From Candidatus Galloscillospira excrementipullorum (GTDB lineage: Bacteria; Bacillota; Clostridia; Oscillospirales; Feifaniaceae), in the NCBI GenBank assembly GCA_018714125.1, contig DVNV01000055.1, positions 1-36,295 on the forward strand: DNA of 36,295 nt. Reading direction: 5' to 3'. Shown piece after piece: positions 16,802-24,974 of the stretch. The position numbers and the translations under genes were made by a program. Position 1 is the first letter of the stretch, and every line of letters starts with the position of its first letter. The notes under the pieces are model-generated. The model was not told the origin of the DNA. It made no database searches and was given only the letters and a program-made list of their open reading frames with translations.

Positions 16802-19021
16802 CTACTCCTTATTGTACTTGCTTTTGCCCGTTTGGTCAACATCTTCCATATTCTGTAATTCTTCCCCGTGGAAATAGCGCCACACGGCCTGCGCCGCCGT
16901 GCGGTTCATGCCGGGCACCCCGGCCAGCTCCTGCGGCGTGGCCGCGCGGATGGCGTCAAGCGTCTTGAGCTCCGAGAGCAGCGCCGCCGCCCGGGCCTTG
17001 CCGATGCCCGGGATATTGGAAAGCTGGGAGGAGAAGGTCTTTTTCCCGCGCAGCGCCCGGTGGTAGGCGATGGCGTAGCGGTGGACCTCCTCCTGAATTT
17101 GGGCCAGCAGCACGAAGGCGGGGCTGACGGGGCGCGGCGTGATTTCCCCCTGCTCGCCCACCAGGCCGCGCGTGCGGTGCCTGTCGTCCTTGACCATGCC
17201 GAAGACGGGAATGTCTATCTCAAGCTCATCGAGAATTTCCCGGACGGCCGAGAGCTGCCCCTTGCCGCCGTCGAGCAGCAGCAGGTCCGGCAGCGTGTCA
17301 AAGCCGGCCTCGCCCTTCTGGAAGCGGCGCATGCGGCGCCACACCACCTCGCGCATGGATTCGTAGTCGTCCTGACCCTCCACGGTCTTGATTTTGTATC
17401 GCTTGTAGTCCTTTTTGGAGGGCCTCCCGTCCACGAAGACCACGATGCCGCCCACCACCTCGCTGCCGCTCGTGTTGGAGATGTCCACCGCCTCGATGCG
17501 GCGCGGCGGCTGTGCCAGCCCGGTCAGCGCGCCCAGCTCGGCCACGCCCCGGCGCACCTTTTCCTCGCGGTCGGACAGCCGGGCAAGGCTCTGCTCCGCA
17601 TTGCGCTCGGCAAGCTCCAGCACGCGGCGCGCCTCGCCGCGCTGCGGCACCCGCAGATGCACCCTGCGCCCCGCCCTGCCCGTGAGATACTGCTCGAGCA
17701 GGTCCGCTTCGTCGGGCAGCACCGAGAGCAAAATCTCGCGCGGGATGTCGGTGCGCTGCAGGTAGTGCTGCTTGACAAAGGCCGACATGCCGGCCTCCGG
17801 CGGCTCGAGCTGGGCGCGGTCAAAGAGGAAGCTGTCTGCCAGGGTCAGCCGCCCGTTTCGGATGGTGAGCACCACCACGGCGGCGTTTTTGTCGTCAAAG
17901 CGCAGGCAGATGACGTCGCGCTGCACGCTGGGTGCGTCGACCACCTTTTGGCTTTGCTCGAGCTTTTGCAGCGCCTGCAGACGGTCGCGCAGCCGCGCCG
18001 CCTCCTCAAAGCGCAGCTGCTCGGCGGCCTGCTCCATGCGCTGCGACAGCTCCTTCACCAGGTCCCCCTGCTTTCCCTCCAGAAAGGCCACCGCCTCGCC
18101 CACCGCCTCGAGATACTGCTCTTGCGTCACCTTGCCCGAGCAGGGAGCCATGCAGGTCTTGATGGCGGCGTTGAGGCAGGGCCTGCCCTTGCCGATGTCG
18201 CGCGGGAACACGCGGCTGCACGAGGGCAGAAGAAAGGTCTTTTGGATGGTCGAGACCACGTCCCTGACACTGCCGCTGTATGGCCCGAAATAAAGGCTGC
18301 CGTCCTCCTCCCGGCGGCGGGTGAGCGTCACGCGCGGGTAGGGCTCCCCCACCGTCACCTTGATGTAGGGATAGCTCTTGTCGTCCTTGAGCAGGATGTT
18401 GTAGTGGGGCATATACTGCTTGATTTGCGAGCACTCCAGCACCAGCGCCTCGAGCTCGTTGGCCGTGATGATGGTGTCAAAATCGTCCACCTGCGCCACC
18501 ATCGAGGCCACCTTGGGCGTGTGGCTCTCAACGCCCACAAAATAGCTCGACACCCGGTTTCGCAGCGCCTTGGCCTTGCCCACATAGATGATTTTCCCTT
18601 CGGCATTCTTCATGAAGTAAACGCCGGGCAGCAGGGGCAGCGCCCGCGCCTTGCGGCGCAGCCGCGCAAGGCGCTGCGCCCCGTCCTCCTGCGCCCCGGC
18701 AGCCGCTCTGCCCCGGGAAGCCCGCGCCGGCGCGGCCCCTCCGGCGGGCACCTCTCCCCCCGGCGCCGCACCCTGCGCGGCATCCCTCTCTCCCGGCAGT
18801 TTTCCCTCTGCGGGAGCCGCCACTGCCGGCGCGCTCTCCCGCCCGGGCTCCCTCTGTGCCGGCGCGGCCCCTCCGGCGGGCACTTCTCCCCCCGGCGCCG
18901 CACCCTGCGCGGCATCCCTCTCTCCCGGCAGCTTTCCCTCTGTGGGAGCCGCCACTGCCGGCGCATCGGGCTTTTCCTCAGGCTGCGTCTTTGGACGCGC
19001 CGCTTCTTTCCGGTCCGCCAT
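16802..19021 (-). CDS. uvrC: UvrABC excinuclease subunit C with repeated N-terminal extension
   Basis: UvrC makes the dual incision in nucleotide excision repair. After residue ~125 the architecture is standard: GIY-YIG nuclease (LPGVYFMKNA and KIIYVGKAKALRNRVSSYF, about 131-210), a UVR motif (EQLRFEEAARLRDRLQAL) that contacts UvrB, an RNase H-like nuclease half with VDISNTSGSEVVGGIVVF and LLLDGGKGQL, and a C-terminal double helix-hairpin-helix (IPGIGKARAAALL, VPGMNRTAAQAVW). The total is 739 aa against about 600 for the family. The excess is a roughly 120-residue Ala/Pro/Gly/Glu-rich N-terminus with two near-identical 36-residue copies (20-55 and 64-99). The ATG at 19021 has AAAGGAGG four bases ahead, so the extension is probably translated. 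It lies just after the ptsH terminator. Confidence 0.95.
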   Translation of the reverse strand: MADRKEAARPKTQPEEKPDAPAVAAPTEGKLPGERDAAQGAAPGGEVPAGGAAPAQREPGRESAPAVAAPAEGKLPGERDAAQGAAPGGEVPAGGAAPARASRGRAAAGAQEDGAQRLARLRRKARALPLLPGVYFMKNAEGKIIYVGKAKALRNRVSSYFVGVESHTPKVASMVAQVDDFDTIITANELEALVLECSQIKQYMPHYNILLKDDKSYPYIKVTVGEPYPRVTLTRRREEDGSLYFGPYSGSVRDVVSTIQKTFLLPSCSRVFPRDIGKGRPCLNAAIKTCMAPCSGKVTQEQYLEAVGEAVAFLEGKQGDLVKELSQRMEQAAEQLRFEEAARLRDRLQALQKLEQSQKVVDAPSVQRDVICLRFDDKNAAVVVLTIRNGRLTLADSFLFDRAQLEPPEAGMSAFVKQHYLQRTDIPREILLSVLPDEADLLEQYLTGRAGRRVHLRVPQRGEARRVLELAERNAEQSLARLSDREEKVRRGVAELGALTGLAQPPRRIEAVDISNTSGSEVVGGIVVFVDGRPSKKDYKRYKIKTVEGQDDYESMREVVWRRMRRFQKGEAGFDTLPDLLLLDGGKGQLSAVREILDELEIDIPVFGMVKDDRHRTRGLVGEQGEITPRPVSPAFVLLAQIQEEVHRYAIAYHRALRGKKTFSSQLSNIPGIGKARAAALLSELKTLDAIRAATPQELAGVPGMNRTAAQAVWRYFHGEELQNMEDVDQTGKSKYNKE
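18725..18964 (-). repeat. Two 108-bp tandem repeats, 132-bp period, inside uvrC
   Basis: 18857-18964 and 18725-18832 are nearly identical (about three base differences seen) and encode the same 36-residue Pro/Ala/Gly-rich unit, separated by 24 bases. The near-identity at DNA level, including silent sites, points to recent duplication. Confidence 0.85.
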
Positions 19022-19057
19022 GGGCCCTCCTTTCCTCCGGCATCGCCTCTACAGTTC

Positions 19058-19086
19058 AAAAAGGGCAGGCGACTTATCGCCTGCCC
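19058..19086 (-). terminator. Intrinsic terminator after ptsH
   Basis: A 10-bp perfect stem (19063-19072 with 19077-19086) with a 4-base loop, followed on the minus strand by TTTTT (19058-19062). It lies 27 bases after the ptsH stop. The uvrC ribosome binding site begins about 30 bases further on, so uvrC is either read through from here or starts in a very short space. Confidence 0.85.
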
Positions 19087-19113
19087 TCATAACCTGTGTC
19101 TTTGCCGACCCGG

Positions 19114-19377
19114 TTATTCGCCGAAATTGTTGTTCACCAAATCGAGAAGTCCGGCAACGGCCGCATCCTCATCCTCGCCATCGGCCGAAAGCAAAACGGT
19201 ATCCCCCGGGGCCACGCCCAGGGAGAGCACGCCCAGCAGGCTCTTGGCGTTGACGCGGCGATCCTTCTTTTCCACCCAGATCGAGCTTTTATACTCATTG
19301 GCCTTCTGAATGAAGAAGGTCGCGGGACGGGCATGAAGGCCCACTGAATTGTTCAATACCAGTTCTTGCTTGACCAT
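19114..19377 (-). CDS. ptsH: Phosphocarrier protein HPr
   Basis: HPr passes phosphate from enzyme I to sugar-specific EII proteins of the phosphotransferase system. The 87-aa protein has the phospho-acceptor His15 in GLHARPA and the regulatory Ser46 in NAKSLLGV, the site phosphorylated by HPr kinase in Firmicutes for CcpA-type catabolite control. Having both residues makes it HPr and not the His-less Crh paralogue. It has its own promoter (19461-19489) and terminator (19058-19086), so it is a monocistronic gene; ptsI is not adjacent. The ATG at 19377 has AAGGGGAC a few bases upstream. Confidence 0.95.
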   Translation of the reverse strand: MVKQELVLNNSVGLHARPATFFIQKANEYKSSIWVEKKDRRVNAKSLLGVLSLGVAPGDTVLLSADGEDEDAAVAGLLDLVNNNFGE

Positions 19378-19460
19378 GTTTTGTCCCCTTCCCCGCCGCA
19401 GCGGCGCAGGGCGCACAGCCGCGCTCTGCCCGCAGTTTTCACGGTATTTTCTATATAACC

Positions 19461-19489
19461 ATAATAGACAATTTTTTGTGACAAGTCAA
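19461..19489 (-). promoter_or_regulatory. Sigma-A promoter of ptsH
   Basis: Minus strand: TTGACT (19484-19489), a 17-base spacer, TATTAT (19461-19466). Both hexamers match consensus at five of six positions. The implied leader is about 75 bases and very GC-rich near the start codon, suggesting some secondary structure around the ribosome binding site. Confidence 0.85.
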
Positions 19490-19540
19490 CAAGTCGGGCG
19501 CCGTTTTTTTGCACAATATTTCAACCAAAAGAGCCCGTCT

Positions 19541-20044
19541 TTATGAGACAACCTCCACGGTATCGAAGGTTCCGGTGGTGTCCAGCCTGGTGGAGGCCAG
19601 CTTGATGGTGCCGCCGGGGGAGCACAGGCGCGAGCCGTCGAGCAAAACCCCGATTTCACTGGTTTTGCCCGGGCCCTGCGCAACGACAATCAGGGTGAAG
19701 TACTCGGGGTCGGGGCTTGTCACAATGGAGCCGTCGGCCAGCGTGACCTCCCTCATATAGGGGGTTGCGGACACGCGGGTCACGGTGCCGATGCGGGTGC
19801 CGGTCTCGTTGTCAAAGAGGGGGTCGCCCTCCTCCACGGCCATATAGGTCATGACGCGCACCGGCTCAATGCGCACCGAGAACTCCACCGTCACATCGTC
19901 GGCCGTGCTTCCGAGCTGGTCCTTGACGTTTCCGCGAAAGGCCAGCGCCGCTCCCAGCGACAGCAAAAAGAGCAAAATGATGAGGTCAAGGATGTTGAGC
20001 ACGCCAAACAGCTTGCCTCTTTTTTCCGAAGTTTTCTTTCCCAT
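19541..20044 (-). CDS. DUF4330-type single-pass membrane protein (second copy)
   Basis: A 167-aa protein: short basic cytoplasmic end (MGKKTSEKRGKLF), one membrane helix at about 15-37 (NILDLIILLFLLSLGAALAF), then an extracytoplasmic beta-rich domain with VTVEFSVRIEPVRV, a GDPLFDNETGTRIGTVTRV block, and FTLIVVAQGPGKTSE. This resembles the DUF4330 family, whose function is unknown. It shares the layout N-terminal anchor, EV/EFxVxIxxV strand, (I)GxxTxVSAxP with the gene just upstream, so the two are probably paralogues. The ATG at 20044 has GAGGAGG six bases ahead. It ends the Wzy-GT4-DUF4330 module. Confidence 0.75.
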   Translation of the reverse strand: MGKKTSEKRGKLFGVLNILDLIILLFLLSLGAALAFRGNVKDQLGSTADDVTVEFSVRIEPVRVMTYMAVEEGDPLFDNETGTRIGTVTRVSATPYMREVTLADGSIVTSPDPEYFTLIVVAQGPGKTSEIGVLLDGSRLCSPGGTIKLASTRLDTTGTFDTVEVVS

Positions 20045-20055
20045 ACGCTGCCTCC

Positions 20056-20562
20056 TCACTGCTCTGTCTCAACGTAGTCAAGCGCCACGCAGTAGCCCAC
20101 GCCCGAGATGCCTGCCGACTGCAGTGCCACCTGCGTGCCGACACCCATCGTGTACTCGTTGATGACCACGCGGCCGTCGCGAAGCTGCCCTTGCGCCTTG
20201 CAGGTGACGGTGACGTTATAGCGTCCCTCGATTTCGGCGCGCTTGACTTCGCCGGTCTCCATGTCCGCCTTCATCTGGAAGGCGGGGCTTGCGCTGACCT
20301 CGGTAATCTCGCCCAGCATGCTCTTGCGCACTCCGTCGCGCACCGCCACGCCGGCCTTTGCCGAGTCGCGCACCTGCTCGCTGACATTTGAAATTTCCAC
20401 CTTGTAGGTCACTTCGATGGGGGTGCCTCCCGTCGCGGGCAGCACCCGGGTGCCCCGGATGAAGTAGGCGGCAAGCAGCCCCACCGCCACCACCAGCAGC
20501 AGCACAAAAAGATCAAAGAAATTCACGCCGCGCCTGCGGCGGCTCCCCTTATTCCCATTCAC
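20056..20562 (-). CDS. DUF4330-type single-pass membrane protein (first copy)
   Basis: A 168-aa protein with an Arg-rich cytoplasmic start (GSRRRRG), a membrane helix at about 14-35 (FFDLFVLLLVVAVGLLAAYF), then an extracytoplasmic domain with VTYKVEISNVSEQVRDS, RKSMLGEITEVSASPAF and VTVTCKAQGQL. It is a DUF4330-like fold with no known enzymatic motif. The likely start is GTG at 20562, overlapping the glycosyltransferase gene by 14 bases; its binding site is weak, and a GTG 12 codons later is possible but would bring the helix to the extreme N-terminus. The downstream paralogue follows after 11 bases. Overlap with the glycosyltransferase gene suggests a role in the same envelope process. Confidence 0.75.
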   Translation of the reverse strand: MNGNKGSRRRRGVNFFDLFVLLLVVAVGLLAAYFIRGTRVLPATGGTPIEVTYKVEISNVSEQVRDSAKAGVAVRDGVRKSMLGEITEVSASPAFQMKADMETGEVKRAEIEGRYNVTVTCKAQGQLRDGRVVINEYTMGVGTQVALQSAGISGVGYCVALDYVETEQ

Positions 20563-21658
20563 ACCCTGTCACCAGCTTTCTGTAAAGACTGTCTGTCTGC
20601 CGCGCAAAAACCTGCGCCGTAAAAGTTTGTTCAAAGCGCGCCCTGGCGGCCGCTCCCAGCCGAAGGCGCAGCGCGCTGTCGTCCGCAAGGGCGCGCAGGG
20701 CGCGCGCCGTGCGCTGCCTGTCCTGCGGCGCCGTGAAGAGCGCCGTTTCGTTTTCCCGCGCCGCCTCCGACATTCCGCCCACATCGCTCAAAAGGGCCGG
20801 CAGCCCCGCCGACATGGCCTCGAGCACCGTGAGCGGCATGTTTTCGCTGTGCGAGGTCAGCACAAAGAAGTCTGCTGCGGCGTAGACCGGCGCCACGTCC
20901 TCGCGCTCGCCCAAAAAGAGGACCTTGTCCCCGCCCGGCAGCCGCGCGGCCAGGGCCTCGAGAGGCTGCCGCAGCGAGCCGTCGCCGCACAGCAGCAGCG
21001 TCAGGGGCGGGCCGTCCCCGCAGGCCGCCTGGGCAAAGGCCTCGAGCAGCATGCGGTGGTTTTTCACCGGCTCCAGCCTTGCCACGCAGGCCGCCACGAT
21101 GCCGCCCTGCGGGATGCCCAGCGCCTCGCGCGCCCTTTTCTTTTGCTCGGGGCCCGCCGGGGAAAAGCCGGTGATGCCGTTGTAGATGAGAAAAACCTTC
21201 GAAGGGTCAAGGCCGTCCTGCAGGAGGTTGTCTTGCGCCGCGCGCGAGACGGCGATGACGGCGTCGGTCACGCGGTTGTCCAGGGCGGCCGCCGCCCTGC
21301 CCTTGATTCCCCTTCGCGGCGGGCTGAGCGTGTGCTTGGTGTAGACCGTCTTGCAGCGCCCCGCCAGCCGCGCCGCGATGCGCCCCGACAGGCTGCCGTG
21401 GGTGTGCACCACGTCGGGCGAAAAGGTCTCGATGCAGGTGCGCAGCACCGCCACGTCGTGCCGGTTAAAGGAGGTGTCGGCGTGCAGCGCACACTCCACC
21501 ACCTGCGCGCCCGCCCGGCGCAGACGTCCCGCCATCATGGCCCCCTGCGGCAGCGCCGCCACAATCTCCGTGTCGGGCGAGGCGTTTGCGGCGTAATTTT
21601 CCAGATAGGCGCCCGCGCCGCCCCGGTTGGAATCGCTGAGAATCTCAAGCACTCTCAT
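20549..21658 (-). CDS. GT4-family glycosyltransferase
   Basis: A 369-aa GT-B fold glycosyltransferase of family 4, probably transferring a sugar from a nucleotide donor at the cytoplasmic face. The N-terminal Rossmann half starts RVLEILSDSNRGGAGAYLENY, where the glycine-rich loop binds substrate, and contains VVHTHGSLSGRIAARLAG. The C-terminal half has ACVARLEPVKNHRMLLEAF and the donor-binding EX7E signature SENMPLTVLEAMSAGLPAL. The acceptor and sugar cannot be predicted. The ATG at 21658 has GGAGG upstream and overlaps the O-antigen-ligase-like gene by 14 bases; the 3' end overlaps the first DUF4330 gene. These overlaps argue for a coupled four-gene unit. Confidence 0.9.
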   Translation of the reverse strand: MRVLEILSDSNRGGAGAYLENYAANASPDTEIVAALPQGAMMAGRLRRAGAQVVECALHADTSFNRHDVAVLRTCIETFSPDVVHTHGSLSGRIAARLAGRCKTVYTKHTLSPPRRGIKGRAAAALDNRVTDAVIAVSRAAQDNLLQDGLDPSKVFLIYNGITGFSPAGPEQKKRAREALGIPQGGIVAACVARLEPVKNHRMLLEAFAQAACGDGPPLTLLLCGDGSLRQPLEALAARLPGGDKVLFLGEREDVAPVYAAADFFVLTSHSENMPLTVLEAMSAGLPALLSDVGGMSEAARENETALFTAPQDRQRTARALRALADDSALRLRLGAAARARFEQTFTAQVFARQTDSLYRKLVTGCEWE

Positions 21659-23564
21659 GGGGTTCCTCCCGTCTTCTCCTGGCGTCGGACAGGCCGTCGT
21701 CGCGGCCCATGCCGATGACAAGGCCCATGAGCAGCCAAAAGAGCAGCACAATGCGGTAGTTGTACCAGACGTTGTCGGTCAGGCCCTGCACCAGCAGCGC
21801 AAACACGCCAAGGCCCATCGCCAGGATGGTGGTGGCCTGCGCGCGGTCGTCCAGCGTCCTGTAGCAGGAGAAGACGCTGCGGAAAAAGAAAAACAGCATG
21901 AGCACAAACACGGCAATGCCCACCACGCCCAGCTCCACGAAAATCTGCAGATACAGGTTGTGGGCGTGCAGCGCATAGGCCGCGCCGCCCAGCGCGTAGG
22001 CGGGATAGACGGCCGAAAAGGCGGCCGAGCCGGTGCCGATGCCCGAGCGGAAGATGTCTTTGAGCATGTTGACGCTGGCCGTCCAGATGGAGACGCGGTA
22101 GGCCGTGGAGGTGTCTGCCAGATTGCCGATGCTGGTCAGGCGGCTGAGGATGGCCGAGGGCAGCGCGGCCGCCACAAAGGGCAGCGCCACAATGGCCGGC
22201 ACCACCAGGCGCAGCAGCACGGCGTGATAGAGCACCAGCAGCAGCCCGACGGAGGCCATGGCGCCCAGCCAGGCCCCGCGCGACCAGGTATAGACCAGCG
22301 CCGCGCCGGCCGCCAGCGTCACGGCGGCGCCGATGAGCCTCTGCGCACCGCGCCGCGCAAGGATGAGCGAGATGGCAAGCGGCAGCAGCATGATGAGGTA
22401 TTCCCCAAAGACGTTGGGGTTGTCGAAGGGCCCGACGACGCGCGCGCCGATTTCGGCGAACATCTCGCTGTCAATCCAGCTTGCCGTGCTCTCCACGCCG
22501 GCGAAATTCTGATAGACGCCCAGCATGGAAGCGGCAAAGCAGGAGAGCATGAGGGCCAGCACCGTCTTTTGCGCCATCTGCCTGCTGCGCACGCTGTTTG
22601 CCGCCATGAAGTAGGTCAGCATAAACACTCCGTAAACGGCCACCTGGCGAACGCTCTGCGCCGGGCGCAGCGAGGTCAGCCCGCCCAGCAGCAGCTGCAC
22701 CACGCCAAACGCCGCAACGCCGAGATCCACAGCCTCCAGCCGCAGCACCCGCTTGCAGCGCAGCAGCTTGAAGAAAAAGGCCATGTCGACATACAGGCAG
22801 GCCGCCGTCAGCAGCATGGTGGGCAAAAAGGGCAGGGCCAGCAAAATGAGCACCAGCCCCGTCTCGGGCACGCACAAAATGAGCGCCGCGCCCACCACGG
22901 CCGCCGCCCCGAGGAACAGATACAAAATGCGCAGCTTCAGCGTGAGCAGCCCCAAAAGGATGCCTGCCGCCACCGGGACAAAGAGGCTGTGCTCCGCCCT
23001 GCCGACCGACAGCGACGACTTGCGCACCCCGACAAAATCCACCAGCAGCCAGCGCAAAACGCCGCTGTCGAGCAGCATTTCGCCGAGCGGCTCCCGGCAG
23101 GTGGCGCACAGGAAGCCTCCCAGCACCGAGGCGGCGGCAAAGGCCGCCTGAACGCCGTAAAAGCTCTCGATTTCCCCCTGAAGGGCGCGCAGGCCGGTCA
23201 CGCCCAGCAGCGTGATGCCGAAGGCCAGGAGCCCCCCGCCCCACGACACCATGTCCAGCGCCAGAAGATGCCTGACAAAGCCTGTCCACAACCGGACCAG
23301 CAGGCTGTTTTCCACCTGCTCCGCAAGGCCCAGCCGCAGCCTCTTGCAGAGGGCGGCCGGCTTTCCCAAAAACAGCTCGTGGAACAGCCCGTCTCCCGGC
23401 AGCACGGTGGCCTTTGACAGCCAGCGCACCAGCCAGCTGTTCATGGCGCCCCGGTAGATGGCGCCGCCCACGGCCGCCGACAGACGGTAAAAAAAGCTGT
23501 CACGAATGAGCGCGAGCACGGCCGGTATTCCACCGGACGAGGCCCTCTTTCGTCCTCCTTCCAC
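21645..23564 (-). CDS. O-antigen ligase / Wzy-like polytopic membrane protein
   Basis: A 639-aa protein with about 12 or more hydrophobic segments and the two hallmarks of the Wzy_C/O-antigen ligase family: TWSRGAWLG, and the large-loop motif LHAHNLYLQIFVELGVVG with the conserved His. In Gram-negatives such proteins ligate or polymerise O-antigen. In Firmicutes homologues act on capsule, teichoic-acid-like or other surface glycans, so the substrate here is unknown. The GTG start at 23564 is chosen because AAAGGAGGG lies about eight bases ahead. An unusual roughly 100-residue N-terminal segment (RDSFFYRLSAAVGGAIYRGA onwards) precedes the first strongly hydrophobic stretch. The overlapping glycosyltransferase gene follows. 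Confidence 0.85.
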   Translation of the reverse strand: MEGGRKRASSGGIPAVLALIRDSFFYRLSAAVGGAIYRGAMNSWLVRWLSKATVLPGDGLFHELFLGKPAALCKRLRLGLAEQVENSLLVRLWTGFVRHLLALDMVSWGGGLLAFGITLLGVTGLRALQGEIESFYGVQAAFAAASVLGGFLCATCREPLGEMLLDSGVLRWLLVDFVGVRKSSLSVGRAEHSLFVPVAAGILLGLLTLKLRILYLFLGAAAVVGAALILCVPETGLVLILLALPFLPTMLLTAACLYVDMAFFFKLLRCKRVLRLEAVDLGVAAFGVVQLLLGGLTSLRPAQSVRQVAVYGVFMLTYFMAANSVRSRQMAQKTVLALMLSCFAASMLGVYQNFAGVESTASWIDSEMFAEIGARVVGPFDNPNVFGEYLIMLLPLAISLILARRGAQRLIGAAVTLAAGAALVYTWSRGAWLGAMASVGLLLVLYHAVLLRLVVPAIVALPFVAAALPSAILSRLTSIGNLADTSTAYRVSIWTASVNMLKDIFRSGIGTGSAAFSAVYPAYALGGAAYALHAHNLYLQIFVELGVVGIAVFVLMLFFFFRSVFSCYRTLDDRAQATTILAMGLGVFALLVQGLTDNVWYNYRIVLLFWLLMGLVIGMGRDDGLSDARRRREEPHESA

Positions 23565-23623
23565 CGCCGCATCCCTCCTTTGTTTTTGCGTCGATTTCCC
23601 CTGCGGCCCCCTCTCGGGCGCCG

Positions 23624-23639
23624 CCCTTTCACAAAAGGG
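23624..23639. repeat. Intergenic palindrome of the CCCTTT..AAAGGG family
   Basis: CCCTTT (23624-23629) and AAAGGG (23634-23639) form a 6-bp stem around CACA. It lies within the 157-base trmD/Wzy gap, which also has a GGCCGG/CCGGCC hairpin and a CAGGAC/GTCCTG hairpin near 23675-23710. Similar units occur near 25832, 29601 and 31572. Confidence 0.5.
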
Positions 23640-23721
23640 AGCCCTGCCAAACAGCGTCTCCCGACGCGCCGGCAGGACATGCCGTCCTGCGGCAGGCCGG
23701 CGCACCGGCCCCCTTCTTTTT

Positions 23722-24477
23722 TTACACCTCTTCCCGTGGCAGCCCTGGCCACAGTCCCCGTTGCCGCAGCATGTCCTTTTCCTGCGGCGTCAGCGCCGCC
23801 GCCGCCAGCAGGTCGGGCCGGCGCTGCGCCGTCACAATGAGCGACTGCTCGCGCTGCCACCTTGCAATCTCGCCGTGGTTGCCGTTTCGCAGCACCTCCG
23901 GCACCTCCATGCCCTCAAAAACGGCAGGCCGCGTATACTGCGGATATTCGAGCAGCCCTGAATAAATGGATTCGTTTTCATAGCTCTCGGCCCCCGCCAA
24001 AACGCCGGGCACCATGCGCGCCACGGCGTCGATGATGCAGAGCGCCGGCAGCTCGCCGCCCGTCAGCACGAAGTCGCCCAGCGAGAGCTCCTCGTCGACC
24101 ACGGTGTCCAAAATCCTCTGGTCCACGCCCTCGTAGTGCCCGCACAAAAAGAGCAGCTCGTCATAGGCCAAAAGCTCCCTGGCGACGGCCTGGCTGAACA
24201 CCCGGCCCTTGGGGGACAGGTAAATGGTGTGGGGCCGGTGCCCGTAGTCTGCCGTCACGGCGTCCACGGCGGCCTTGAGCGGCTGGGGCGTCATGAGCAT
24301 GCCGCCGCCCCCGCCGAAGGGGTAGTCGTCCACCCGCCGGTGGCGGTCGGTCGAATACTGGCGGATGCCCCGGATGTCGGTGTGCAAAATGCCCTTGTCG
24401 GCAGCCCGCCCCAAAATGCTCTCGCCCAGCACTGCGGCACACAGCTCTGGAAAGAGCGTCAGCACAATGAAGGTCAT
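23722..24477 (-). CDS. trmD: tRNA (guanine37-N1)-methyltransferase TrmD
   Basis: SPOUT-class enzyme making m1G37, which prevents +1 frameshifting. The 251-aa protein shows the TrmD hallmarks: MTFIVLTLFPELC, DIRGIRQYSTDRHRRVDDYPFGGGGGM, LCGHYEGVDQRI, the trefoil-knot SAM loop SLGDFVLTGGELPAL, and GLLEYPQYTRPAVFEG. The ATG overlaps the rimM stop codon (ATGA, 24474-24477), so translation is coupled. The ribosomal protein gene rplS, which normally follows trmD, is absent; the next gene is the Wzy-like protein 157 bases on. Confidence 0.97.
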   Translation of the reverse strand: MTFIVLTLFPELCAAVLGESILGRAADKGILHTDIRGIRQYSTDRHRRVDDYPFGGGGGMLMTPQPLKAAVDAVTADYGHRPHTIYLSPKGRVFSQAVARELLAYDELLFLCGHYEGVDQRILDTVVDEELSLGDFVLTGGELPALCIIDAVARMVPGVLAGAESYENESIYSGLLEYPQYTRPAVFEGMEVPEVLRNGNHGEIARWQREQSLIVTAQRRPDLLAAAALTPQEKDMLRQRGLWPGLPREEV

Positions 24478-24974
24478 AGGTCAAACAGCCCCTCCATCGG
24501 CGTGATTTTCATGGTCTTGGAGGCCACGTCGACCTCCCGCACCACCTGCGGGATGGCGGGCGCCAGCAGCAGCCTGCCGTCGGGCGCCTTGATGTGGTAG
24601 ACGTCGTTTGCCCCCGTGGGCTGCACCTGCACAATCACGCCGTAGCACTCGCCGGTGTCGCTGTCGAGCACCCGCATGCCCAGCAAATCCTGGATGAAAT
24701 AGGTGCCCTCGGGCAGCGAAACGGCGTCCTTGTCGATGTGGAGCACGGTGCCAATCAGCGTCATGGCGCTGTCGATGTCGTCGTAGCCCTTGAATTTCAG
24801 GTTGACCGCCCCCCGGTGCACACGGCTGCGCTCCACCACAAGGCTGCTGCCGTCCGCCCGGTAAAACACGGGGTAGTCCAGCAAATCCTCCAGCGCGTTG
24901 CTCCAGGCCTCGGCGCGCACCTCTCCGCGCACGCCGTGGGTCGTCACAATTTTTCCGGTCTCCAGAAGTGTCAT
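24474..24974 (-). CDS. rimM: Ribosome maturation factor RimM
   Basis: 16S rRNA processing factor that binds S19 during 30S head assembly. The 166-aa protein has the N-terminal RimM barrel (ETGKIVTTHGVRGEVRAEAW, then RVHRGAVNLKFKGYDDIDSAM) and the C-terminal PRC barrel (YFIQDLLGMRVLDSDTGE to LLLAPAIPQVVREVDV, then GLFDL). The ATG at 24974 has AAGGGGAGG upstream; reading further upstream in frame gives Arg/Gly-rich sequence without similarity to the family. It sits 188 bases from khpA, an unusually large gap holding a hairpin, and overlaps trmD by 4 bases. Confidence 0.95.
   Translation of the reverse strand: MTLLETGKIVTTHGVRGEVRAEAWSNALEDLLDYPVFYRADGSSLVVERSRVHRGAVNLKFKGYDDIDSAMTLIGTVLHIDKDAVSLPEGTYFIQDLLGMRVLDSDTGECYGVIVQVQPTGANDVYHIKAPDGRLLLAPAIPQVVREVDVASKTMKITPMEGLFDL

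Noticed and set aside
16868-19309. 813-codon plus-strand open frame opposite uvrC and ptsH
   Set aside because: Antisense shadow of uvrC; no motif, no plausible ribosome binding site, composition typical of mirror frames.
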